Shown: positions 8,473-15,938, counted from the first letter of the stretch. The stretch: DNA of 42,299 nt from Chloroflexota bacterium (GCA_012728955.1 JAAYED010000037.1:1-42299); one strand, 5' to 3'. A program made the numbers and translations. Notes: a model not told the origin generated them from the sequence alone.

Positions 8473-10308
8473 TCAGGCTGTGGCCGCCAGAGAGCGCTCC
8501 ACCGAGAGAAACTGGGTCTGGTACAGGTGGGCGTAAAGGCCGTTGAGCTTGAGCAGATCCTCGTGCCGCCCGCGCTCGATGATCTCGCCATGGTCGATCA
8601 CCAGGATCTCGTCGGCGCGCTGCACCGTGGCCAGACGGTGGGCGATCACCAGCGAGGTGCGGCCCTCCATCAGATGGTCCATGGCATCCTGGATCAGTCC
8701 CTCGGTGCGCAGGTCCACGCTGGAGGTGGCCTCGTCCAGCACCAGAATGCCGGGCTGCGCCAGGATCACGCGGGCCAGGCACACCAGCTGCCGCTGCCCC
8801 AGCGAGAGGTTGGTGGACCCCTCCAGGATCTCGGTCTCGTAACCCTCGGGCAGCGCCATGATAAAGTCATGGGCGTTGGCTGCCTTGGCCGCGGCGATCA
8901 CCTCCTCGTCGGTGGCGTCAGGCTTGCCAAAGCGAATGTTGTAGGCGATGGTGCCGGTAAAGAGAAAAGGCTCCTGCGGCACCATGCCCAAGTGGCGCCG
9001 CAGCGACTGCAGGGTCACGGTGCGGATGTCGCGCCCGTCCACCAGGATCTCGCCGTCAGTGATATCATAAAAGCGCGTCATCAGGCTGGCGATGGTAGTC
9101 TTGCCGGCGCCGGTGGGCCCCACCAGCGCGATGGTGGCGCCCGGCTCGATGTGCAGGTTCACATCCTTGAGCACGGGCACATTGTCGAGATAGCGAAAGT
9201 TCACATGGTTGAACTGGACCTCGCCGCGCACCTCGGTGAGCTCGACGGCATCGGGACGATCCTTGATGGCGGGATCGATGTTCAGGATGCGCAGCACGCG
9301 CTCACCGCCGGCCATGGCGGCCTGCCAGGTGGTAAAGGCCATGCTGAGCTCCAGCACGGGCTGGAACAGGCGCGAGGTATAGCTCAAAAAGGCCACAATG
9401 ATGCCCAGGGTAATGGTGTGGTCGATCACGTTGCGACCGCCGTACCAGAGGATGATGGCCGTCACCGCAGTGCTCATCAGCTCCATCAGCGGGGTAAACA
9501 GCGAGGTCAGCCGCACCGCCTCTTTGTTGGCATCCCGGTTGTTGGCGTTGATCTGGTCAAACTCTTTGCTCATGCGGACTTCTTCATTAAAGGCCTGGAT
9601 GACCCGCATGGCACCGATGTCCTCCGCCAGGCGCCCCACCATGATGCTGTTCTTTTCACGGGTCTTGCGATAGACCTTGCGGGCCACCTTGCCGAACAGG
9701 ATGGTGGCCACCACCATCAGCGGCAGGATAGAGAGGCTCAGCAGCGCCAGGCGCCAGTCCATCAGCAGCATCACCACAATCACGCTCACCAGGATGAACA
9801 CGTCGCTGAACATGGTGATGAGCCCGCTGGCCAGCAGCTCGTTGACCACACCCACGTCACTGGTGATGGTGGCGATGAGGCTGCCGGTGCCAAAGTTGTC
9901 AAAGTAGCTCATGGTCAGGCGCTGGTACTGTCTGAAGAGGTCCCCACGCATGGAGCGCAGCACACCGTTGGCGGCCACCTCCATCTGCCAGCGGCGGCGC
10001 CAGTCCAGCAAAAAGTCCAGCGTGTACACCGCCAGGGTGGCCAGGGCCATCCAGGTGAGCCCCACATAGTCCCCCGAGGCGATATAGGTGTCGATCAGGA
10101 CCTTGACGAGATAGGGCGCCAGCAGCGCCAGGCCGGCACTGCCCAGCATCCACACCAGCGACTCGATCATCTCGTGGCGAAAAGGCATCAGGAACTGGAG
10201 CAGGCGGCGCATGATGCGCACGTCGACGCTCTGTCCCTCGGTATCGCGATAGGCGTGCAGGTGTACGTGCGGAGCGCCGAAACCGCCCCCGCTGAAATTG
10301 ACGCTCAT
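8473..10308 (-). CDS. ABC exporter half-transporter, subunit 2 (611 aa)
   Basis: This is a fused permease-ATPase of the type-IV (MsbA/LmrA-like) exporter fold. Six membrane helices occupy about residues 45-330, followed by a nucleotide-binding domain with Walker A GPTGAGKTT (about 397-405), Q-loop VPQEPFLF, an altered signature LSLGQRQL where LSGGQ is usual, Walker B with the catalytic glutamate LVLDEATSSVD, and the H-loop VIAHRLATV. The ATG overlaps the stop of the partner gene by four bases (ATGA). The partner has a non-catalytic Walker B and H-loop, so the pair should form one canonical and one degenerate ATP site, as in heterodimeric exporters of the TM287/288 and BmrCD type. The exported compound is unknown; MarR control suggests a drug or toxic small molecule. 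Confidence 0.92.
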   Translation of the reverse strand: MSVNFSGGGFGAPHVHLHAYRDTEGQSVDVRIMRRLLQFLMPFRHEMIESLVWMLGSAGLALLAPYLVKVLIDTYIASGDYVGLTWMALATLAVYTLDFLLDWRRRWQMEVAANGVLRSMRGDLFRQYQRLTMSYFDNFGTGSLIATITSDVGVVNELLASGLITMFSDVFILVSVIVVMLLMDWRLALLSLSILPLMVVATILFGKVARKVYRKTREKNSIMVGRLAEDIGAMRVIQAFNEEVRMSKEFDQINANNRDANKEAVRLTSLFTPLMELMSTAVTAIILWYGGRNVIDHTITLGIIVAFLSYTSRLFQPVLELSMAFTTWQAAMAGGERVLRILNIDPAIKDRPDAVELTEVRGEVQFNHVNFRYLDNVPVLKDVNLHIEPGATIALVGPTGAGKTTIASLMTRFYDITDGEILVDGRDIRTVTLQSLRRHLGMVPQEPFLFTGTIAYNIRFGKPDATDEEVIAAAKAANAHDFIMALPEGYETEILEGSTNLSLGQRQLVCLARVILAQPGILVLDEATSSVDLRTEGLIQDAMDHLMEGRTSLVIAHRLATVQRADEILVIDHGEIIERGRHEDLLKLNGLYAHLYQTQFLSVERSLAATA

Positions 10309-12068
10309 GCTCCCCTCCCTGCCGTCGCCTCGACCTCGGCCAGATCCTCCTGGCGGAGCTGCCGGTAGTAGATGTCTGCGTAAATGCCCGACTCGCGGAT
10401 CAGGTCCTGATGCTTGCCCTCGGCCACCAGGCGTCCCTTGTCGATCACCAGGATCAGGTCCGCCTCACGGACGGTGGAGACGCGCTGGGCGATGACAAAG
10501 GACGTGCGCCCCTGCATCAGGCGCTTGAGAGCCCCCTGGATCTGTTGCTCGGTCTCGGTATCGACGCTGGAAGTGGCGTCGTCCAGAATCAGAATGCGCG
10601 GGTTGAGCAACAGGGCCCGGGCGATGGCCACGCGCTGCCGCTGGCCGCCCGAGAGGGTCGAGCCGCGCTCGCCGACCTCGGTGTCGTACCCATCGGGAAA
10701 GCGCATGATAAAGTCGTGCGCCGCGGCGGCCCTGGCCGCTGCCTCGATCTCCTCATCGGTGGCGTCGGTGCGCCCAAAGGCAATATTCTCCTTGATGGTG
10801 CTGCCAAAGAGCAGCGTCTCCTGCAGGACCATGCCGATCTGGCTGCGCAGCGAATCCAGGGTCACATCGCGCACATCGGTGCCATCCACCCGCACCGAGC
10901 CGGAATCCACGTCGTAAAAGCGGGCGATCAGGTTGGTGATGGTGCTCTTGCCCGAGCCGGTGGGCCCCAGCAGGGCGACCACCTGGCCCGGCTTGACGTC
11001 AAAGCTCACCTGCTGCAGCACGGGGCTCCCCGGAAAGTAGCTGAAGGTCACGTCGTCAAAGCTCACCGATCCCTGGATCTCGCCCAGCTCCCGGGCACCG
11101 GGCTTGTCCGAAACGGCCGAGTGGGTATCCAGCACTTCGAACACCCGCTCAGCAGAGGCCTGCGACTCGCCGATGAGGTTGATCAAAAAGCCGATTCGGC
11201 GCATGGGCCCCACCAGCTGCAGCACATAGCTGTTAAAGGCCACCAGCGCTCCCAGCGTCAGGGCGCCCTGGATCACCATGCGGCCGCCCAGCAGCAGGAT
11301 GACCACCGTACTGGCGCTGGCCAGCAGAATGATCAGCGGCATGGTGCGGCTGCCGCGGCGCGCCAGCCGCATCGAGGTGTCATAGAGATAGTTGATCTCG
11401 GAATCGAAACGGGCGATCTCGGCGTCTTCCTGTGCAAAGCCGCGCACCACCGATACGCCGGTAAGGTTCTGGCCCACCCGGGCCGTCACCCGTGCCATGG
11501 TCTGCTGGCGGATGCGCCAAAAAGGCATCTGAAAGCCCACGTGATTGTTCATGATCCAGACGATCAGCGGCATCACCAGCAGCGAGAGCACCGCCAGCAG
11601 CGGCTGCATCTGGATCAGGATCACCACGGTGCCCACCAGCATCACCGCCGAGTTGAACAGCCCCAGCACGCCCCCGCCGGTGAGCCGGCGCACACGCTCC
11701 ACGTCCGAGGTGGCCCGCGAGAGCAGCTCGCCCGACTGGGCCTGGTCGTGGTAGCTGAAGGAGAGCTCTTCCAGCTTGCGGTACATGGCGTTACGCATGT
11801 CATAGGCCACGGTCTGGGCTACGCCCTCACTGAGGTAGCCCTGCCCAAAGCGGAACACGCCACGCAGCGCCGTGAGCATCACGAGATACAGCACCTGCTG
11901 CCCGATGACCACCATGTCGCCCACCAGAATACCCTTGTCGATCACCGTCTGGGTGATCTTGGGCAGCAGCAGGGCCACGGCGCTCAGCGCCAGCATGCAC
12001 AGATACGCCACCACCTGGCTGAACCAGTAGGGCTTTAGATAGCCGATCACGCGCCAGAAAACCTTCAT
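10305..12068 (-). CDS. ABC exporter half-transporter, subunit 1 with degenerate ATPase residues (587 aa)
   Basis: The same fold as its neighbour: six membrane helices in residues about 15-310, then Walker A GPTGSGKST, Q-loop VLQETLLF, a canonical signature LSGGQRQRVAIARAL, Walker B LILDDATSSVD and H-loop VIAQRVSTV. The catalytic glutamate after Walker B is aspartate, and the H-loop histidine is glutamine. These are the substitutions expected in the non-hydrolysing site of a heterodimeric exporter whose partner carries the altered signature. The chosen ATG (11 nt downstream of the marR stop) begins at MKVFWRVIGYLKPYW; the upstream in-frame start would lie inside marR. It is the second gene of a marR-ABC-ABC operon. 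Confidence 0.92.
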   Translation of the reverse strand: MKVFWRVIGYLKPYWFSQVVAYLCMLALSAVALLLPKITQTVIDKGILVGDMVVIGQQVLYLVMLTALRGVFRFGQGYLSEGVAQTVAYDMRNAMYRKLEELSFSYHDQAQSGELLSRATSDVERVRRLTGGGVLGLFNSAVMLVGTVVILIQMQPLLAVLSLLVMPLIVWIMNNHVGFQMPFWRIRQQTMARVTARVGQNLTGVSVVRGFAQEDAEIARFDSEINYLYDTSMRLARRGSRTMPLIILLASASTVVILLLGGRMVIQGALTLGALVAFNSYVLQLVGPMRRIGFLINLIGESQASAERVFEVLDTHSAVSDKPGARELGEIQGSVSFDDVTFSYFPGSPVLQQVSFDVKPGQVVALLGPTGSGKSTITNLIARFYDVDSGSVRVDGTDVRDVTLDSLRSQIGMVLQETLLFGSTIKENIAFGRTDATDEEIEAAARAAAAHDFIMRFPDGYDTEVGERGSTLSGGQRQRVAIARALLLNPRILILDDATSSVDTETEQQIQGALKRLMQGRTSFVIAQRVSTVREADLILVIDKGRLVAEGKHQDLIRESGIYADIYYRQLRQEDLAEVEATAGRGA

Positions 12069-12078
12069 ATGCCTCTTG

Positions 12079-12531
12079 TCACTCCAACAGGGATGGATCC
12101 AGATCTGCCATGGACAACAGTCGCTCCAGCGCGCCATCGATCTCGTGCAGTTCGGCCGGCTCGAGCGTGGGCAGCTCCAGGCGCAGCCGTGCGAACACCG
12201 TCAGCGGGGCCCGCTCTGCCAGGGCACGCCCCTCCTCAGTGAGGGAAAAACGCACGCGGCGGCAGTCGGTGGTACAGCGGGTCTTTGACACAAGGCCAGC
12301 CTGTGCCATACTTTCGAGGAGTGGCGACGTGGTGCCGTCGCGCAGATTGAGGTAACGGCTGATGTCGCCCAGCGAGCGACCATCGTGGTCGAGCAAAAAG
12401 CGCAGCACGCTGAGCCGCCGCCCGGATACGCCATACTCGCGCTGCAGCTGGTGGCCAAAGCGATGCGAATAACGCATCAGGCTCAGCAGCCGGCGGACGA
12501 TGGATTCGGACAACGCCTCGGGAGACTCCAA
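12079..12531 (-). CDS. MarR-family transcriptional regulator (150 aa)
   Basis: The protein has MarR size and pattern: an N-terminal dimerisation helix, a winged helix-turn-helix (LSVLRFLLDHDGRSLGDISR followed by YLNLRDGTTSPLLESM as recognition region), a wing SKTRCTTDCRRVRFSLTEEG and a C-terminal dimerisation helix. Two cysteines in the wing could allow redox sensing, which is only a guess. The start is a TTG at 12531 with GAGGT 6 nt upstream; no ATG or GTG fits better. It is the first gene of the exporter operon, and a palindrome covering the promoter start region makes autorepression and repression of the exporter likely. Confidence 0.88.
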   Translation of the reverse strand: MESPEALSESIVRRLLSLMRYSHRFGHQLQREYGVSGRRLSVLRFLLDHDGRSLGDISRYLNLRDGTTSPLLESMAQAGLVSKTRCTTDCRRVRFSLTEEGRALAERAPLTVFARLRLELPTLEPAELHEIDGALERLLSMADLDPSLLE

Positions 12532-12550
12532 CGGGTGACCTCAGAGCAGA

Positions 12551-12570
12551 ATAGTTAGGTTCCTAACTAT
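12551..12570. promoter_or_regulatory. MarR operator palindrome
   Basis: Nine-base arms atagttagg and cctaactat are separated by two bases. The site begins at the -10 box of the marR promoter and covers the transcription start, so a bound dimer would block RNA polymerase. Size and symmetry fit MarR-family operators. Confidence 0.8.
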
Positions 12571-12597
12571 TGTAGTAACCTCTGCAGGATCGGTCAA
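12569..12597 (-). promoter_or_regulatory. promoter of the marR-ABC-ABC operon
   Basis: TTGACC (12592-12597) and TACAAT (12569-12574) are 17 bp apart on the minus strand. The predicted start is about 31 nt before the TTG start codon of marR. Confidence 0.75.
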
Positions 12598-12626
12598 ACC
12601 GCCCCAGAATTCCCGTCCGAACGCCT

Positions 12627-12647
12627 TATCCTTCTGCCAGAAGGATA
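12627..12647 (-). terminator. inverted repeat after the Suf-like operon
   Basis: Arms tatccttctg and cagaaggata flank a single base. The repeat lies 15 bp past the stop of the last small gene and 30 bp upstream of the marR -35 box. It lacks a clear U-tract on the minus strand, so it may be a weak terminator or a second protein-binding site. Confidence 0.4.
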
Positions 12648-12661
12648 TAGTCATCCTCCCA

Positions 12662-12916
12662 TCAAGTGATCCCTGTGACATAGCGCAGCTCGGGCATGGC
12701 CTCCACAGCCCGACGGAGCTCTTCGAGCAGGGCCATGTACAGGCGCGCCCGCTCGCCGCCCTGAGCAGGGCTGTTCTTCAGGATCTCACCCGCCAGCTGG
12801 CCCACGGGGATGCCCGCTCCACCGCGGGAGCGCGGCGGCATGAGCCGCAGAATCAACGCCAGGAGCTCGGCGCCCTGCGGCGCCAGTCTCTCGCTCTGAC
12901 CGTCACGCTCCCTCAT
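12662..12916 (-). CDS. small protein of unknown function, last gene of the SufC/SufB-like operon (84 aa)
   Basis: The frame reads MRERDGQSERLAPQGAELLA and ends ELRYVTGIT. The ATG at 12916 has GGAGG 6 nt upstream, a stronger site than any of the longer in-frame starts, which would overlap the previous gene. The protein is predicted to be helical and soluble, without cysteines, signal peptide or membrane segment. Its C-terminal ending (LRYVTG) resembles the ending of the preceding gene (WRYVPG) and the two have similar length and helix layout, so they look like diverged paralogues. No family is recognised. Position downstream of the SufC/SufB pair with no promoter between suggests co-transcription. 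Confidence 0.6.
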   Translation of the reverse strand: MRERDGQSERLAPQGAELLALILRLMPPRSRGGAGIPVGQLAGEILKNSPAQGGERARLYMALLEELRRAVEAMPELRYVTGIT

Positions 12917-12971
12917 CGCTTGCCTCCAGCGTGCCGCATCCTCCGGCCCGGAAGATGATGTCGGGCGTTCA

Positions 12972-13253
12972 TCAACTGTCACCGGGTACATAGCGCCAGC
13001 CCGGCAGCGGCTTGAGCGCCTCGGCGATGGCGCGTTGCCAGTCCAGCCGAGCGCGCCAGCCATCGGCCCCCTCGGGAAGCGGTTGGCCCCCCAGCAGCAG
13101 GGCGATCACCCGCGCCACGTCCCCGTGTTGCTCCCCCGCCGGCAGCAGGGAGCGCAACAGCTGCTCCAGGCGCCCCGGAGATACGCTCCGCACCACCCCA
13201 TCCTCCGCCCCTGAAGCCACACTACCCCCCGTGCGCGCCGGAGCACCCATCAC
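12972..13253 (-). CDS. small protein of unknown function, third gene of the SufC/SufB-like operon (up to 93 aa)
   Basis: The protein is soluble and helical, rich in leucine and arginine, and ends GWRYVPGDS. The outermost start is a GTG at 13253 with GGAG 9 nt upstream; a GTG at 13196 has a better-placed GGAGG and would give a 74-residue protein that aligns end to end with the following small gene. I cannot decide between these. It starts about 20 bp (or 77 bp) after the SufB-like stop and ends 55 bp before the next start. No known domain is recognised; it contains no cysteine, so direct cluster ligation by this protein is unlikely. Confidence 0.6.
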   Translation of the reverse strand: MMGAPARTGGSVASGAEDGVVRSVSPGRLEQLLRSLLPAGEQHGDVARVIALLLGGQPLPEGADGWRARLDWQRAIAEALKPLPGWRYVPGDS

Positions 13254-13273
13254 GTACCAGCGCTCCGACGGCC

Positions 13274-14212
13274 TCAGCCTTCCAGCATGCCCCGCACGAT
13301 CACGTCCACGGCCTGCTCTTCGGTCAGGCCACGGGCCAGCAGCGTCTCCAGCTCTTTTTTGTCCACCGTGCCGATGGCCGCCTCGTGGGTCACCTGCGCC
13401 TGCGGATCGGTCACCCGCACCACGGGCACCGCGTTGGCGATGGCCTCGTCCCGCACGATCTCGATACAGTCGATGTGCCCCCGTGTGCCAGCGGCGTTGC
13501 CCTCGGTGGTGCCGTACACCTCGCCCCGGGCATTCTCCCGCAGGGCGATGCGCGATTTGGCCAACCCGCGGGCGCCCACACCGTTCAACCGGATGGTCTC
13601 GCGCACCAGCACCTCGTCATCGCCATACCCCATCACCCGGGCGTTGAGCTCTGCCGAACCCTGCTCGGCCACATCCACCTCGTACTGAAAGGCCACCTTG
13701 CCGGCGCGCCCCTCGCTGAGGCTGAATGTGGAGGTGTAGCTGCCCCCCTCGCCCACCTGCACCCGGGCCAAGGGCTCTACCACCACACCCCCCGTCTCGC
13801 CGTGATAGTGCGTCTCGTGGTAGCGCATGTGGGCCCCTGCGCCCACCGTGATGGTGCCGTCCATCACGTGGCGCACCTCCAGGGCATTGGGAAAGGTGCA
13901 GTGCGCGGTAAAGGCCACGTCGGCACCGTCCCCGATGTCAAAGTCCGACACGATGCGCTGCACGCCCGACTCGGGGATCACGCCAAAGCACAGGTGCACC
14001 GGCTGGGGGATCTGCACCCCGGGAGCCACCTCCAGCCGCACCCGCACGCCATCCTCGAGGGGCTCGGCTTGCATGGAGATGCCCTGGATCTCGTTGAGCC
14101 CGATCACCTCGTTGCCCGAAATCACCAGCCGCGCCACGCGATCGTTCTTGAGCAGATCGGGATCGCCACCAGAGGCCTCGTAGGCCTGCAGAATCAGGTC
14201 CAGATCACGCAT
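13274..14212 (-). CDS. SufB/SufD-family iron-sulfur scaffold-like protein (312 aa)
   Basis: The central part is the beta-helix core of the SufBD family and the C-terminus has the family block THEAAIGTVDKKELETLLARG followed by LTEEQAVDVIV. A GHIDCIEI element places a cysteine where SufB has its conserved cluster-related cysteine, and RYHETHYHGE is a histidine-rich patch. At 312 residues it is much shorter than E. coli SufB (about 495). The ATG at 14212 overlaps the end of the SufC-like gene by 8 bp. No sufS, sufU or sufA lies nearby. The two-gene arrangement matches the SUF-like minimal system (SmsC-SmsB) described in anaerobes and archaea, but SufBD paralogues of unassigned role have the same look. 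Confidence 0.82.
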   Translation of the reverse strand: MRDLDLILQAYEASGGDPDLLKNDRVARLVISGNEVIGLNEIQGISMQAEPLEDGVRVRLEVAPGVQIPQPVHLCFGVIPESGVQRIVSDFDIGDGADVAFTAHCTFPNALEVRHVMDGTITVGAGAHMRYHETHYHGETGGVVVEPLARVQVGEGGSYTSTFSLSEGRAGKVAFQYEVDVAEQGSAELNARVMGYGDDEVLVRETIRLNGVGARGLAKSRIALRENARGEVYGTTEGNAAGTRGHIDCIEIVRDEAIANAVPVVRVTDPQAQVTHEAAIGTVDKKELETLLARGLTEEQAVDVIVRGMLEG

Positions 14213-14957
14213 AGCTGTCACCCCGCTCCACCACGATGGGTTGCTCACAGGGGCTGCAGTACTGGGTGTAGCGATCGCAGATCACATCGGGCAGGCCCGT
14301 CTGCATGATGCGTCCACCGCAAATCAACGAGGCATGATCGGCGATCTGCACCACTTCGTCCCTGTGGCTGATGAGCAGCACCGCACTGCCCTCGGAGGCC
14401 ATCCGCCGCATGAGCGTGGCGATATCGTCCAGCGTAAAACGGTCGATGCCCGAATCGGGCTCGTCGAGGATGGCCAGACGGGGCCGCATGGCGAACACCG
14501 CCGCCAGCTCCACCCGCTTGCGCTCTCCGCCCGAGAGGCCCTCATCCACATAACGCGGCAGATAGGCCCGATCCAGATTGACGGCCTCCAGCGCCTCCAG
14601 CAGGCGCTCGCGGTCGGGCTCGGGCTGCCCCAGCGAGAGATAGCGCTCCACCGAGAGCCCCTCGAAACGGGCCGGCTCCTGCCAGGCCAGGGTCAGGCCC
14701 CGGCGTGCCCGGGCGTCGATGGGCTCCTGCGTGATGTCCTCGCCCTCCAACAGGATGGAGCCGCCCAGCGTGGTGTACCCGCCGGCGCCCATCAAGGTAT
14801 AGGCCAGCGTAGACTTGCCCGAGCCGTTCAGGCCCAGCACCACGTGCACGCTGCCCGCATCCACCTGCAAATCCACCCCGCGCAGGATCTCGTGTCCCTC
14901 GCGGGCCACCCGCAGGTCCTGCACCTGCAACAACGGGGCCGTCTTCCCCTCTGTCAT
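14205..14957 (-). CDS. SufC-like ABC ATPase with cysteine-containing tail (250 aa)
   Basis: A soluble ABC ATPase that would energise the SufB-like partner in Fe-S cluster assembly. Walker A is GLNGSGKST (about residues 42-50), the signature LSGGERKRVELA, Walker B LAILDEPDSGID, and the H-loop LISHRDE. The SufC-typical GSILLEGEDIT and GLTLAWQEP elements are present. The last 45 residues contain four cysteines (LICGG, DVICD and YCSPC), which ordinary SufC does not need; YCSPC is a metal-ligand-like CxxC. The ATG at 14957 lies behind a GGGGGTGAGG stretch and was preferred to an earlier in-frame codon. The gene is first in a four-gene operon. Confidence 0.85.
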   Translation of the reverse strand: MTEGKTAPLLQVQDLRVAREGHEILRGVDLQVDAGSVHVVLGLNGSGKSTLAYTLMGAGGYTTLGGSILLEGEDITQEPIDARARRGLTLAWQEPARFEGLSVERYLSLGQPEPDRERLLEALEAVNLDRAYLPRYVDEGLSGGERKRVELAAVFAMRPRLAILDEPDSGIDRFTLDDIATLMRRMASEGSAVLLISHRDEVVQIADHASLICGGRIMQTGLPDVICDRYTQYCSPCEQPIVVERGDSYA

Positions 14958-14985
14958 CGCCTCACCCCCTGCCAACAATGGCTGC

Positions 14986-15014
14986 ATTATAGCCCGCGCT
15001 TGCCCGGCTCACAA
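14986..15014 (-). promoter_or_regulatory. promoter of the SufC/SufB-like operon
   Basis: TTGTGA (15009-15014) and a perfect TATAAT (14986-14991) are 17 bp apart on the minus strand, about 30 bp before the ATG at 14957. No IscR or SufR-like box was recognised. Confidence 0.7.
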
Positions 15015-15032
15015 GGCAGTTCGTGGCCGCGC

Positions 15033-15061
15033 TTGCGCTGCCGGCGCCGGCGCGATACACT
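15033..15061 (+). promoter_or_regulatory. promoter for the VOC gene
   Basis: TTGCGC (15033-15038) and TACACT (15056-15061) are 17 bp apart, about 32 bp before the ATG at 15093. It is divergent from the SufC-operon promoter, with about 20 bp between the two -35 boxes. Confidence 0.55.
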
Positions 15062-15092
15062 GCCGCCAACGTCACCGATGGAAAGGAGCTGT

Positions 15093-15548
15093 ATGGCCAA
15101 CGGATTGCTTCCCAACAACATCATCACGCAGGTCGCCATCGTAACGGACGACATCGTCGCGCTGGCGGCGCGCTGGGCGGCCGTGCTGGGCGTGCCCGCC
15201 CCCGAGCCCCACTGGACCGACACCCGCGAACTGGCACACACCACCTACCGCGGAGAGCCCACCGAAGGCCGTTCGTTGCTGGCCTTTTTCGACCTCGGCC
15301 CCCAGGTGCGCCTGGAGCTGATCCAGCCCGACGAGCATCCCTCCACCTGGCGCGAGTTTCTCGATCGCAACGGCACCGCCCTGCACCACATCGCCTTTAA
15401 CCTGAAGGGCATGGACGAGGTGCTGGCCACGCTGGATGGCGCCGGCATGCCCACCGTACAGCGCGGCGATTACACCGGCGGGCGCTATGCCTATGTGGAC
15501 AGCGAAGCGGCGCTGGGCTGCATTCTGGAGCTGCTGGAGAACTTTTAG
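15093..15548 (+). CDS. VOC-superfamily protein (glyoxalase / methylmalonyl-CoA epimerase-like, 151 aa)
   Basis: The two beta-alpha-beta-beta-beta modules of a VOC metalloenzyme are visible: the first from ITQVAIVTDDIVALAARWAAV to VRLELIQPDE, the second from ALHHIAFNLKGMDEVLATL to AALGCILELLE. The HHIAFN histidine pair and the last glutamate (ILELLE) are in positions that usually bind the metal. The layout resembles methylmalonyl-CoA epimerase and glyoxalase_4 members, but the specific reaction cannot be assigned. The ATG has AAAGGAG 4 nt upstream. The gene stands alone, divergent from the SufC-like operon and upstream of the tRNA pair. Confidence 0.8.
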   Translation: MANGLLPNNIITQVAIVTDDIVALAARWAAVLGVPAPEPHWTDTRELAHTTYRGEPTEGRSLLAFFDLGPQVRLELIQPDEHPSTWREFLDRNGTALHHIAFNLKGMDEVLATLDGAGMPTVQRGDYTGGRYAYVDSEAALGCILELLENF

Positions 15549-15584
15549 CGCCCCTGCTGGCCGCTGCCCGCCCGATTCGGGCAT

Positions 15585-15612
15585 TTGACAGATCCCCCCG
15601 CGGGACTATAAT
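15585..15612 (+). promoter_or_regulatory. promoter for the initiator tRNA
   Basis: TTGACA (15585-15590) and TATAAT (15607-15612), both perfect, are 16 bp apart and end 12 bp before the tRNA. This is the best-matching promoter in the window and fits a highly expressed stable RNA. Confidence 0.85.
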
Positions 15613-15624
15613 GAGGTTTGTCGA

Positions 15625-15696
15625 TGCGGGGTGGAGCAGTGGCAGCTCGTTGGGCTCATAACCCAAAGGTCCCAGGTTCGAATCCTGGCCCCGCTA
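15625..15696 (+). tRNA. initiator tRNA-fMet (CAU)
   Basis: The cloverleaf is complete: acceptor GCGGGG/CCCCGC, D-arm GAGC/GCTC, anticodon CAT at 15657-15659, and T-arm CCAGG-ttcgaat-CCTGG. Two initiator hallmarks are present: an unpaired first position (T1 opposite T72) and three consecutive G-C pairs (GGG/CCC) at the end of the anticodon stem. The 3' CCA is not encoded. The gene has its own promoter and terminator. Confidence 0.92.
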
Positions 15697-15701
15697 CTCT
15701 G

Positions 15702-15732
15702 GAGGGTGCCTGTCAAGGGCACCCTCTTCTTA
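15702..15732 (+). terminator. terminator after initiator tRNA
   Basis: A perfect 9-bp stem (gagggtgcc / ggcaccctc) with a 7-nt loop is followed by ttctta, 5 bp after the tRNA. Confidence 0.75.
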
Positions 15733-15737
15733 TGAAC

Positions 15738-15765
15738 TTGACGGTGCCGCTGAAACGGCTACAAT
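15738..15765 (+). promoter_or_regulatory. promoter for the second CAU tRNA
   Basis: TTGACG (15738-15743) and TACAAT (15760-15765) are 16 bp apart, with the tRNA starting 15 bp further on. Confidence 0.75.
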
Positions 15766-15780
15766 CTCCTGTGTTCCTTT

Positions 15781-15852
15781 GGCGACGTAGCTCAGTGGTA
15801 GAGCAGGGGACTCATAAGCCCTTGGTCACTAGTTCAAATCTAGTCGTCGCCA
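15781..15852 (+). tRNA. tRNA with CAU anticodon (elongator Met, or Ile2)
   Basis: Acceptor GGCGACG/CGTCGCC, D-arm GCTC/GAGC, anticodon CAT at 15813-15815 and T-arm ACTAG/CTAGT pair fully. The anticodon stem GGGGA/GCCCT has a G-U pair at its outer end and an A opposite G at the pair next to the loop. A normally paired first base marks it as non-initiator. CAU is also the genomic anticodon of tRNA-Ile2, which is modified to lysidine; I lean to elongator Met because it directly follows the initiator, but cannot exclude Ile2. CCA is not encoded. Confidence 0.88.
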
Positions 15853-15857
15853 CAGCC

Positions 15858-15897
15858 GCAGGCCCTCTCCCACTGGAGAGGGCCTGCTGGTTTGTTG
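15858..15897 (+). terminator. terminator after second tRNA
   Basis: A perfect 13-bp stem (gcaggccctctcc / ggagagggcctgc) with a cact loop is followed by tggtttgttg. Confidence 0.85.
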
Positions 15898-15938
15898 CAT
15901 CCCGCTTGGCGATCCGCCCCATACCAGGAGGCCCACCT

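Noticed and set aside
7423-10368. 981-codon plus-strand open frame
   Set aside because: Antisense to the start of carB and an ABC exporter gene and spans a terminator and promoter; not a gene.
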